Origin: Desulfuromonas sp. SDB
GTDB taxonomy: Bacteria; SDB-A
Direction of reading: 5' to 3'
Assembly: GCA_001412365.1 (NCBI GenBank)
Contig: LKUE01000351.1
Span: forward strand, 1 to 9,041
DNA: 9,041 nucleotides
Both the position numbers and the translations under genes were made by a program. The first letter of the stretch is position 1; every line of letters starts with the position of its first letter. Positions 1-6,611 of this stretch are shown one piece after another. The notes below the pieces were generated by a model. That model made no database searches. It was not told the origin of the DNA and saw nothing but the letters and a program-made list of their open reading frames with translations.

Positions 1-2637
1 CAATCTAAAAAACAGTGGCCTAAAGGTTTGGAAAAGCAGATAAAGGTAAATTTAAACAAGATTGAAAAAGCTACCGGGAAAAATTTTGGAGATCAGTCAA
101 ATCCCCTGTTGTTATCAGTTAGATCAGGGGCAGCAGTTAGTATGCCCGGAATGATGGATACTGTCTTAAATATCGGGTTAAATGAAAAGTCATTGGCTGG
201 ACTGGCTAAAGAAACTGAAAATCCCCGGTTTGCTTGGGATTCCTATAGAAGGTTTATACAGATGTTTGGGGATGTGGTTATGGGAGTACCTCATTTTGCT
301 TTTGAGGAGCAGTTGAAAAAAGTTAAAAGCAGATATCAGAAAAAAGAGGATATTGAATTAAATACCGATGAGTTAAAAGAGGTAGTTAGAAATTATAAAA
401 AAATCTACCGCAAATTTACCAAGGAAAAATTTCCCGATGATCCCCAGGAGCAGTTATATAAGGCAATAAATGCGGTATTTGAATCATGGAACACTCCCCG
501 GGCAGTTAAATATAGAGAAATAAATGAAATTAAAGGGTTAGTGGGTACCGGGGTAAATGTCCAGACTATGGTTTTCGGCAATATGGGCAATGATTCAGGC
601 ACCGGAGTTTGTTTTACCCGTGATCCTGCAACCGGAGAAGATAAATTACATGGTGAATTTTTGATAAATGCACAGGGCGAAGATGTGGTGGCAGGTATAA
701 GAACCCCGGTGAACATTGATCAATTAAAAAATATTATGCCCAAATCTTACCGTGAATTATTGGATATCAGAAAAAAATTGGAAGATAATTACAAAGATAT
801 GCAGGACCTGGAATTCACCATTGAAAAGAAAACCATGTACATACTTCAAACCAGGACCGGAAAGAGGACTGGACCAGCTGCAGTTAAAATTGCGGTGGAT
901 ATGGTTAAACAGCGTTTAATTGGCAAAAATGAAGCGCTAAACAGAATTACTGCTTCAGATATTGATCAATTGCTTCATCCCCGTTTTCAAGAAAAGACTA
1001 TTAAACAGAGCAACTCCTTAACTCAAGGATTGCCAGCTTCCCCGGGGGCAGCAGTGGGACAAATAGTATTTAAAGCTGAAGATGCTGAAAAATGGGCAGA
1101 AGACGGAAAATCAGTGATCTTATGCCGCATTGAAACCAGTCCTGAAGATGTAGCGGGAATGCATAAAGCGGTAGGGATTTTAACCTCAGTGGGCGGAATG
1201 ACCAGCCATGCTGCAGTGGTTGCCAGAGGTTGGGGTAAGTGTTGTGTGGTGGGCGCAGGAGATGTCAAGATAAATTACGATAAAAAAACCATGGAAATTA
1301 ATGGGAAAATGTTTTCAGAAGGCGATGTAATCTCCATTGACGGAGGAACTGGCAATATATATGAGGGAGAAATACCTACTGAATCTTCTTTAATTTCCAG
1401 CGATTTTAAAACAGTGATGAAGTGGGCTGATCAGATTAGAAAAATTAAAGTCCGGACTAATGCTGATTCTCCTGGAGATACGGAAAAGGCTGTACAGATG
1501 GGAGCAGAAGGAATCGGACTGTGCAGAACGGAGCACATGTTTTTTGCTGAAGATCGGCTTTCCACTTTTAGGCGATTGATATTGTTTGCTTATAAAGCAA
1601 AGCAGATACAGGGAATGATATCCAAGGCGGTAAAAAATGTTAATAAAATTGAATATCAGAAGGAATACGTTAAGGTTTATGATCAATACACCAAAGCGTT
1701 AAAGGATTTACTGCCTCTTCAGAGAAAAGATTTTGAAGGCATTTTTAAAGTATTGAAAGGAAAACCTGCTACTATAAGGTTATTGGATCCACCTCTGCAT
1801 GAATTTTTGCCGAAATCAGAAAAAGATCAAAAATCCTTAGCCAAAGAAACTGGTTTTACCTATGAACAAATTAAGCAGATTGTTGAGGACCTACATGAAC
1901 AGAATCCGATGTTGGGTCATCGGGGCTGCCGGTTAGGGCTGACTTATCCGGAGATAAGCGACACTCAGATCAAGGCGATAATGGAAGCAGCAATAAATGT
2001 TAAAAAGAAGAACCGGATTAAAGTTTTACCGGAGATAATGATACCCCTGGTGGGAAACTGGAGAGAACTGAAAATTGCCCGGGAAAGAGCAGAACAGGTT
2101 ATTGAGGAAGTTTTTAAAAACAAAAAGGTTAAAAAAGGCTACATCAATTACCAGATTGGAACTATGATTGAAATACCCAGGGCAGCAGTTACTGCTGATC
2201 AAATTTCTGATTATGCTGATTTCTTCTCTTTCGGCACTAATGATCTTACCCAGATGGGAGCTGGCTTTTCCAGGGACGACGCCGGAAAATTTCTTGATGA
2301 ATATTTGAAATTAGGAATATATGAAAAAGATCCTTTTCAGTCCCTGGATCAGGAGGGAATTGGTAAACTGGTGCAGATGGGAATTGAATTGGGAAGATCT
2401 AAAAAGAAGAATCTTAAAATTGGTATATGTGGAGAACACGGGGGTGATCCTGAATCAGTTGAATTTTGTTACAAAGTCGGCATGAATTATGTTTCCTGCT
2501 CTCCGTTGAGAGTTCCCATTGCCCGGCTTGCTGCAGCTAAAGCGGTGCTGAAGTCATCATCAAAAAAAAAGCAGCAGAAGGTAACAAAAAAGTCACTAAA
2601 ATCTCCGGGAAAAACCAAAAAAACTAAGAAAAAATAA
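1..2637 (+). CDS. ppdK: Pyruvate, phosphate dikinase (5' partial)
   Basis: Catalyses interconversion of pyruvate + ATP + Pi with PEP + AMP + PPi in the cytoplasm; in anaerobes it can serve glycolysis or gluconeogenesis. The frame is open from base 1, so the gene begins before the window; about 50 N-terminal residues are missing, judged from the catalytic His position in the Clostridium symbiosum enzyme. Visible in order: the nucleotide-binding region with SVRSGAAVSMPGMMD (about residue 40), the phosphohistidine swivel domain with GGMTSHAAVVARG (His at visible residue 403), and the PEP/pyruvate barrel with GLCRTEHMFF, LLDPPLHEFLP, GHRGCR, SFGTNDLTQ and the catalytic Cys at residue 810 in GICGEHGGDP. 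Two oddities: roughly 28 extra residues between the GLCRTEHMFF and LLDPPLHEF motifs (about bases 1585-1670), and a 27-residue C-terminal tail in which 13 residues are Lys. All diagnostic motifs are intact, so I expect an active enzyme. The TTG at base 28 is not the start. Confidence 0.97.
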   Translation, partial: QSKKQWPKGLEKQIKVNLNKIEKATGKNFGDQSNPLLLSVRSGAAVSMPGMMDTVLNIGLNEKSLAGLAKETENPRFAWDSYRRFIQMFGDVVMGVPHFAFEEQLKKVKSRYQKKEDIELNTDELKEVVRNYKKIYRKFTKEKFPDDPQEQLYKAINAVFESWNTPRAVKYREINEIKGLVGTGVNVQTMVFGNMGNDSGTGVCFTRDPATGEDKLHGEFLINAQGEDVVAGIRTPVNIDQLKNIMPKSYRELLDIRKKLEDNYKDMQDLEFTIEKKTMYILQTRTGKRTGPAAVKIAVDMVKQRLIGKNEALNRITASDIDQLLHPRFQEKTIKQSNSLTQGLPASPGAAVGQIVFKAEDAEKWAEDGKSVILCRIETSPEDVAGMHKAVGILTSVGGMTSHAAVVARGWGKCCVVGAGDVKINYDKKTMEINGKMFSEGDVISIDGGTGNIYEGEIPTESSLISSDFKTVMKWADQIRKIKVRTNADSPGDTEKAVQMGAEGIGLCRTEHMFFAEDRLSTFRRLILFAYKAKQIQGMISKAVKNVNKIEYQKEYVKVYDQYTKALKDLLPLQRKDFEGIFKVLKGKPATIRLLDPPLHEFLPKSEKDQKSLAKETGFTYEQIKQIVEDLHEQNPMLGHRGCRLGLTYPEISDTQIKAIMEAAINVKKKNRIKVLPEIMIPLVGNWRELKIARERAEQVIEEVFKNKKVKKGYINYQIGTMIEIPRAAVTADQISDYADFFSFGTNDLTQMGAGFSRDDAGKFLDEYLKLGIYEKDPFQSLDQEGIGKLVQMGIELGRSKKKNLKIGICGEHGGDPESVEFCYKVGMNYVSCSPLRVPIARLAAAKAVLKSSSKKKQQKVTKKSLKSPGKTKKTKKK

Positions 2638-2644
2638 AATCAAT

Positions 2645-2670
2645 GGGGGATCACTGTAAAGTGATTCCCC
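2645..2670 (+). terminator. Hairpin after ppdK, possible terminator
   Basis: An inverted repeat lies 7 bases after the ppdK stop codon: arms GGGGGATCAC (2645-2654) and GTGATTCCCC (2661-2670), ten pairs including one G-U, around a six-base loop. The position suits a transcription terminator, but the bases that follow (TGAGGTTTACC) lack a real T tract. It may be a weak or factor-assisted terminator or a 3'-end stabilising hairpin. Confidence 0.5.
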
Positions 2671-2696
2671 TGAGGTTTACCTAAAATTACAAAATA

Positions 2697-2725
2697 TTGA
2701 CAAATTAGATTTGTTCATTTAGATT
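2697..2725 (+). promoter_or_regulatory. Sigma-70-type promoter for the ankyrin gene
   Basis: A perfect -35 box TTGACA (2697-2702) is followed after exactly 17 bases by TAGATT (2720-2725; 4 of 6 matches to TATAAT). It lies after the ppdK hairpin and about 40 bases before the ankyrin start codon, so the ankyrin gene is probably transcribed on its own. Assigned by consensus only. Confidence 0.6.
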
Positions 2726-2751
2726 AATTCTACCAACTGGTTAATATCATT

Positions 2752-2757
2752 AGGAGG
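2752..2757 (+). promoter_or_regulatory. Ribosome binding site of the ankyrin gene
   Basis: AGGAGG is a full anti-16S match with a 5-base spacer to ATG at 2763. It settles that start, which is also the one that leaves a complete lipoprotein signal peptide. Confidence 0.85.
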
Positions 2758-2762
2758 AATAA

Positions 2763-3815
2763 ATGCGCACAAAATCAATTCCCACCTTGTTGTCAATGTT
2801 TGGTTTAGTTCTACTGCTGAGCCTGAGTATTATTTCGTGTGGTTCAGCTTATCGGCAGGATACTGTTGAATTCATGAAAGATCTGGATCAGCCCGAAGAT
2901 AATCCCTTGAGTTTAGAAGAATTTGCCCTTCATCAAGCGGCAGAACTGGGAAATTTTCCGGTAGTACAGGATTTGGTGGATCATCAGGTTAATGTAAATG
3001 CAGTGGACCAGTATGCATGGACCGCTCTGCATTTTGCTACCAGGGAAGGATATGATACTATTGCTTCTTTTTTAATTGATCGAGGAGCTGATTTCACTAT
3101 AGCCGGTGAAACCAGTGTAGGCGGTGATTTTGCCGGATATTGGACTCCGGTACACCTGGCAGCTTGGAACGGTAGACTGCAGATATTCAAGCTGCTTACT
3201 AGCCTTGGGGCTGACCTTTCCGCAAGGGTGTGGATTGACTACGGAAGCACTCCTTTGCATTTAGCTGCAGAAAAAGGTTATTATGAAATAGTTCAGGAGT
3301 TGATAAATCAAGGAGTGGAAGTTGACAGCCGAAACGAATATGCGGAAACTCCTCTCCATCTTTCCTGTTTTGAAGGATATTATGTGACTTCCCAGGAACT
3401 GATAAATGCCGGAGCTAATGTTAATGTCCAGGATGATCTGGGGTATGCTCCTCTCCATGATGCCTGTGAGTTTAACTTTTTCGATCTGGCGGATATGCTG
3501 ATCAGATATGGTGCTGAGGTAAATATTTCCAATCATGATGGTTTAACTCCTCTTCATCTTGCCGCATCAGAAGGTAATGTTGATATAATGAGGCTTCTTT
3601 TGGACTCAGGAGCAGATATTAATCAGGCAGACGGACAGGGACAGACTCCTCTGCACCTTGCAGTTATTATGTTTGATATAGATGGTGTTGAATTTTTAGT
3701 TTCCCAGGGAGCTGATTTAAACATACAAGATAATGAGGGAAAAACCCCTTACGACATTGCTGAAGAATATGGCTATAAAGAAATAACTAACATCTTGATG
3801 TTTAATTCTATGTAG
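2763..3815 (+). CDS. Ankyrin-repeat lipoprotein
   Basis: A 350-residue protein predicted to be exported and lipid-anchored. The N-terminus has basic residues, a hydrophobic core (about residues 9-24) and a lipobox IISC with Cys26 as the likely lipidated residue, followed by Gly. After a short acidic linker come about nine ankyrin repeats from residue 50 to the end; most repeats have the TPLHLAA-type turn and a G(A/V)(D/N/E)(V/L/I)(N/D) finger. The third repeat has a longer lead-in with GETSVGGDFAGYW. There is no enzymatic domain, so the protein most likely binds another protein at the cell surface or in the periplasm; the partner is unknown. It has its own promoter and Shine-Dalgarno site, and ends 5 bp from the stop of the convergent methyltransferase gene. 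The fold and lipoprotein calls are firm; the role is not known. Confidence 0.93.
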   Translation: MRTKSIPTLLSMFGLVLLLSLSIISCGSAYRQDTVEFMKDLDQPEDNPLSLEEFALHQAAELGNFPVVQDLVDHQVNVNAVDQYAWTALHFATREGYDTIASFLIDRGADFTIAGETSVGGDFAGYWTPVHLAAWNGRLQIFKLLTSLGADLSARVWIDYGSTPLHLAAEKGYYEIVQELINQGVEVDSRNEYAETPLHLSCFEGYYVTSQELINAGANVNVQDDLGYAPLHDACEFNFFDLADMLIRYGAEVNISNHDGLTPLHLAASEGNVDIMRLLLDSGADINQADGQGQTPLHLAVIMFDIDGVEFLVSQGADLNIQDNEGKTPYDIAEEYGYKEITNILMFNSM

Positions 3816-3820
3816 AAAAT

Positions 3821-4579
3821 TCACTTCTTTCTAAAGATTAAGTATTCGTTGAGATTTTTGGTTTTTCCGTCTGACCGGAATTGTTCAGTTAATTTTAAAC
3901 CGTGATTATTTAAATATATTTTGATATTTTCGGTTTCCTGATCATTGAAATAGTGACAATATCTGATGTTTTCAATGTTCTGCCAGGACAGGAAGTAATC
4001 ATTTTGTTGCAGTTGTTCAGGTCGAATATCAGTAAATTTCGACCATTGGTTTATCTCCAGTATCTTTTTTTTCTGCTGAGCGCATTCAGCAAACTTCCAT
4101 AATGAAATCACCAGATATCCCTTGTCCTGCAATAATTTGACTGTTTCCGATAAGACCCTGAACCGGTTGTTTTCACCGGGGAGGTGATGTAAAACTGCGA
4201 TCATAAAAATTAAATTAAACTTTTTATGTATAGATGAACTTAAATTGCCATTCATCAAGGACATGTTTTTGAAGTCAATATTACCAAATTGCTTGAAATT
4301 ATCTTGGGCAATATTTAAAAGCTCAATGCTTTGATCAATACCCAGATAATAAAAATCAATCTTTTCGGAGATCAAATTGCTTTGAAGAAAATTAATTAAT
4401 CTTCCATTACCGCATCCCAGATCTAAAATGCAAATTTTCTGCTGCCAGCAAAATAAAAATTTTTTTAATTTAATCCATCCCTGCCAGAAGCTGTTTCTGG
4501 ACAGATGGAATTGTTCAGCTTGATTTAGATAAAAATCTGAATTGATTTTTAAAATTTTATTTACAGTGTCTCTATCCAT
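3821..4579 (-). CDS. Class I SAM methyltransferase, Trm9/ALKBH8-like
   Basis: A 252-residue class I methyltransferase. SAM-binding motif I is LDLGCGNGR (residues 52-60), the acidic end of strand 2 is Asp82 in YLGID, and the motif IV region is FMIAVLHHL (125-133). Features that recall the eukaryotic tRNA wobble-uridine carboxymethyl esterase family (Trm9, ALKBH8 C-terminal domain) are the N-terminal ...F..SR.SFW.GW stretch, the AVLHHL followed by an Arg-containing helix, the VISLWKF strand, and RYCHYF at 206-211 (compare RYYHVF). Substrate remains an inference: a bacterial copy might act on a modified wobble uridine or on a small molecule. The start ATG has no clear Shine-Dalgarno sequence. 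It lies 59 bp downstream of the receiver-PATAN gene on the same strand and may be read from that transcript. Codons are AT-rich like the neighbouring receiver gene. Confidence 0.85.
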   Translation of the reverse strand: MDRDTVNKILKINSDFYLNQAEQFHLSRNSFWQGWIKLKKFLFCWQQKICILDLGCGNGRLINFLQSNLISEKIDFYYLGIDQSIELLNIAQDNFKQFGNIDFKNMSLMNGNLSSSIHKKFNLIFMIAVLHHLPGENNRFRVLSETVKLLQDKGYLVISLWKFAECAQQKKKILEINQWSKFTDIRPEQLQQNDYFLSWQNIENIRYCHYFNDQETENIKIYLNNHGLKLTEQFRSDGKTKNLNEYLIFRKK

Positions 4580-4638
4580 TTTTCTGGTTCTGGAATATCT
4601 TGTCAGTAATCAGAACATATATTTAAAGCTAAACAAGA

Positions 4639-5796
4639 TTAATTTTCTGTTTCCTCAATAAATGCCTGTTTAAATTTCTGGACCGCTTTGGGGAGGATGA
4701 TGCTTAACAGAGTTCCAAGTTGAATCCTGGAACCATCAACTAAAATTGACCAGATAAATCTGTTCATCAAGATAATCAATGCAATTTTATTATCAGCTAA
4801 GTCCATAACTATGTAATCGCCCCAATTAAAAAGCCTTTTATGTAAATACTCATTCATCATTTGTACTATTTCTGTAAATAGACCTGAAGATTTATCATTG
4901 GAATTCCAACTTGCTAAAGATTTTGCATCATTAACATAAATTATATCAGAATTTATTACACCAGGGGTAAATTCATTTTTAAATAACTCCATTGCTTTTA
5001 TTATTTTAATTGTGGAAGGAATTTTATCTTCATTGATTGCAATTTTATCAGGGGTTTTCACATGATTTGGTTGTATTTTACGGTTTTTTAACCCTTCCAG
5101 TATTATGTATTCCAGGGGCATTTCTATAGTTCTTTCTTCCTGATTGCAGGTATCCATTAAATCAATTTTCACATCTTCCCAGGAGACGATATCCAATGCG
5201 GAGTTCAGGGAATTTTGATTTTCTTTGTTGATCCAGTCCAAAAGCTCCAAAGGATGTTCAGGATGAATTTTACTTTTTACCGATGCATGGATCAGATCGC
5301 CGTTACGGAAGTAAATATTTCCAATTTTATCTTTGGTGGATATTCTAAGGGTAGATGTCATGTTTTCCATTGAAATTATCTGCATTAACGAACTTATTTT
5401 TTCAGGGTAATTTGTCTGGGGCTCACCGTAAATTTTTTGATTTGTAATTAATTGATATATCTTTCTAAAATCAATGGGCTTTTCAATGTAATTTAAAATA
5501 CCCAATTTTCTTATTCTTTGTCCGGTCTGCCGGTTGCCGAATGCGGTCATCACCACTACCGGTATTGTTGGATATTGCCCAATTACATAGGCAATTAATT
5601 TAAAACCATTGAGTTTGGGCATAACCAGGTCAGTAATGATAAGATCAATTTTTTGGGAATTTAAGATTTCTATGGCTTTACAGCCATTTTCCGCAGTGTG
5701 TATATAAAATTTTTTATCGGGGATATGTTTGTTCAGGAATTTTAGTAAAGATTTTATGAGCAGGTGATCATCATCTACTATTAGAATATTTTTCAT
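4639..5796 (-). CDS. Response regulator: receiver + PATAN + Roadblock-like domain
   Basis: A 385-residue signalling protein with three domains. Residues 1-120 are a CheY-like receiver with the acidic pocket Asp8-Asp10, phosphoacceptor Asp56 (ITDLVMP), Thr84 and Lys106 (EKP), all intact, so it should accept phosphate from a histidine kinase not present here. Residues about 136-240 are a PATAN (DUF4388) domain with GNIYFRNGDLIHA; it holds about 18 extra residues after HA relative to the PATAN domain at the right end of the window. Residues about 262-380 are a Roadblock/LC7-like domain with ASWNSN, divergent from the two other copies here. There is no DNA-binding output domain, so output is probably by protein contact. 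The ATG has no Shine-Dalgarno motif; its leader is nearly all A/T. It is transcribed divergently from the stand-alone Roadblock gene. Receiver and PATAN calls are firm; Roadblock is a fold-level inference. Confidence 0.9.
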   Translation of the reverse strand: MKNILIVDDDHLLIKSLLKFLNKHIPDKKFYIHTAENGCKAIEILNSQKIDLIITDLVMPKLNGFKLIAYVIGQYPTIPVVVMTAFGNRQTGQRIRKLGILNYIEKPIDFRKIYQLITNQKIYGEPQTNYPEKISSLMQIISMENMTSTLRISTKDKIGNIYFRNGDLIHASVKSKIHPEHPLELLDWINKENQNSLNSALDIVSWEDVKIDLMDTCNQEERTIEMPLEYIILEGLKNRKIQPNHVKTPDKIAINEDKIPSTIKIIKAMELFKNEFTPGVINSDIIYVNDAKSLASWNSNDKSSGLFTEIVQMMNEYLHKRLFNWGDYIVMDLADNKIALIILMNRFIWSILVDGSRIQLGTLLSIILPKAVQKFKQAFIEETEN

Positions 5797-5871
5797 AATT
5801 TTATATTAATAATTTATTTCGAAATATCCAATAACTTTGTTAATAAAATATAAATTTTCAAAATTTTTGTA

Positions 5872-5902
5872 TTAATCAATAATTTTTAAAGTTGTTGATT
5901 AA
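5872..5902. repeat. 31-bp imperfect palindrome, possible operator
   Basis: TTAATCAA (5872-5879) and TTGATTAA (5895-5902) form perfect 8-bp outer arms. Pairing continues inward so that 13 of 15 positions per arm are complementary around base 5887; the two exceptions are T/G. Its place between divergent genes suits a binding site for a dimeric regulator. Chance is a real alternative in such AT-rich DNA, although the paired C/G inside each arm argues somewhat against it. Confidence 0.4.
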
Positions 5903-5988
5903 AATTTAATTGTAAATAATTTAATTATGTGTAAAATAATTTTAAATGATTTGAAAAGAAAATTTTAAAACTATAACTATCAAGGATT

Positions 5989-5993
5989 GGAGG
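5989..5993 (+). promoter_or_regulatory. Ribosome binding site of the stand-alone Roadblock gene
   Basis: GGAGG with a 5-base spacer to ATG at 5999. This decides the start: the in-frame TTG at 5987 would bury the site inside the coding sequence. The local sequence GGAGGATGCTATGAATGTAC closely matches the internal site at 8735-8716 on the minus strand in the paralogous gene. Confidence 0.8.
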
Positions 5994-5998
5994 ATGCT

Positions 5999-6373
5999 AT
6001 GAATGTACAGTTATTACAGGATTCTGTAGAGGTGTTGAAAACTAATCTGGGGGGGGGATTATTAGCTACAGATATATTTTCAACAAATGATTATCAATCA
6101 GTTGCAGGTTGGAACTCCAATCCCACCGCCTGTGTTCTGTTTGGACAAATTGCCACTTCCATGGATAAAAGCCTTAAGGACAGCGGATTTCCCGGTTTGG
6201 GAAAATATTTTCTTCTGCATTTAGTGGATGAAAAGATGGTTATTGTAATTCCCATGGGTAATTATATGTGGGGAATGTTAATTGATGGCAAAAGAGTGGC
6301 ATTAGGATTAGTATTGAATGTTGCCCTTCCTAAAGCAATATCTGCCTTTGAAGAGGCGTTAATAGCAAAATAG
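5999..6373 (+). CDS. Stand-alone Roadblock/LC7-like protein
   Basis: A 124-residue single-domain protein, MNVQLLQ...EEALIAK. It is about 65% identical by eye (80 of 123) to the C-terminal domain of the PATAN gene at the right end and more distantly related to the C-terminal domain of the receiver gene. Shared hallmarks are LL.TDIF, SVAGWNSNPTACVLF (residues 37-51), SGFP.LGKY, IPM..Y.W, DGK and a C-terminal ALPKAI.AFEEAL helix. The alternation of strands between flanking helices fits a Roadblock/LC7 (longin-type) fold, whose members form dimers and scaffold GTPases or receptors; no GTPase gene is seen in the window. A run of nine G (6049-6057) lies in codons 17-20; loss or gain of one G gives a stop within a few codons. 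The next gene follows after 10 bp. Family inference is moderate; that it is a real gene is near certain. Confidence 0.85.
   Translation: MNVQLLQDSVEVLKTNLGGGLLATDIFSTNDYQSVAGWNSNPTACVLFGQIATSMDKSLKDSGFPGLGKYFLLHLVDEKMVIVIPMGNYMWGMLIDGKRVALGLVLNVALPKAISAFEEALIAK
6049..6057 (+). repeat. Nine-G homopolymer inside a coding region
   Basis: Nine consecutive G bases encode part of Leu-Gly-Gly-Gly in the stand-alone Roadblock gene. The paralogous position in the minus-strand gene reads TTGGGACCGGG and is not homopolymeric. A G tract this long stands out in AT-rich DNA and is of a length known to slip during replication in some bacteria. Confidence 0.95.
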
Positions 6374-6383
6374 AGAGGTTTAC

Positions 6384-6578
6384 ATGGGAATGCAATTAAA
6401 AAAGATTTACCAGCTTGTTGAGGAACACGGAGGGGTTGCAGCAAGGTTGAAACTAGCGGAAAGAACAGGAATAAGTCAAAATAAAGCAGAAACCATTCAG
6501 GATAAACCTGAATATATTGATAATTTTAAAAAGATAGCTACTGAAATTTTAGGTCAGGATATCTCTCAATATATGTAA
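6384..6578 (+). CDS. 64-residue protein, paralog of the 131-residue minus-strand protein
   Basis: A small, probably helical protein that I do not recognise. It is about half identical (30 of 60) to the first 60 residues of the protein at 7942-8337. Shared pattern: IY.LVE.HGG...R...A..T..S..KA....D.PEYI..F.KIA..IL..DI. Two or three helices with an HGG turn are suggested; no metal-binding, membrane or catalytic motif is seen. ATG at 6384 has a GAGAGG site at 6373-6378 that overlaps the previous stop codon, so the gene is in an operon with the stand-alone Roadblock gene. Since the paralog also follows a Roadblock gene, the two products probably act together, perhaps as a complex. The duplication with conserved sequence is strong evidence for a real gene. 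Confidence 0.85.
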   Translation: MGMQLKKIYQLVEEHGGVAARLKLAERTGISQNKAETIQDKPEYIDNFKKIATEILGQDISQYM

Positions 6579-6611
6579 TATTATTTATTTTTTTTTATTG
6601 TTTATTCGATA
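6579..6611. terminator. T-rich convergent junction with T9 run
   Basis: The 33 bp between the two converging stop codons are nearly all A/T, with nine T at 6588-6596 on the plus strand. A short AT-only stem (AATAT 6568-6572 with ATATT 6578-6582) precedes the T run. This could end plus-strand transcription, but the stem is too weak for a confident intrinsic terminator. Confidence 0.3.

Larger units (their letters stand above)
5797..5998. promoter_or_regulatory. AT-rich divergent intergenic region
   Basis: About 200 bp separate the two divergent starts and hold no gene. The stretch is extremely A/T-rich. On the plus strand a possible promoter is TTGTAA (5910-5915), a 16-base spacer and TAAAAT (5932-5937). 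In sequence this AT-rich many -10-like words occur by chance, so exact promoters cannot be fixed. Promoters for both genes must lie here unless there is readthrough. It also contains the dyad listed separately. Confidence 0.55.

Noticed and set aside
28-30. TTG as the start codon of the dikinase
   Set aside because: The frame is open to base 1 with family-like sequence (W.KGLEKQIK), and the enzyme needs about 50 more N-terminal residues, so the gene starts outside the window.
405-1686. Minus-strand open frames of 80-100 codons inside the dikinase gene
   Set aside because: They lie antisense to well-conserved coding sequence, show no domain pattern and no ribosome binding site that I could see.
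2562-2571. dnaX-like programmed -1 frameshift at A9-G in the dikinase tail
   Set aside because: The slippery A AAA AAG is present, but I see no upstream SD-like stimulator or downstream stem, and the -1 product ends only a little earlier; mentioned only as a slippage possibility.
2984-3536. Minus-strand open frames inside the ankyrin gene
   Set aside because: Shadows of a repetitive coding sequence; no recognisable protein features.
4580-4638. Promoter or small RNA between the receiver-PATAN and methyltransferase genes
   Set aside because: Only 59 AT-rich bases with no convincing -35/-10 pair or hairpin; simple readthrough is as likely.
5987-5998. TTG start four codons upstream in the stand-alone Roadblock gene
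   Set aside because: The GGAGG at 5989-5993 fits the ATG at 5999, and the paralogous internal site has the same layout.
5999-6373. MglB, partner of an MglA GTPase
   Set aside because: Only fold-level resemblance; no small GTPase gene is present in the window, and the neighbours are PATAN and hydrogenase-like genes.
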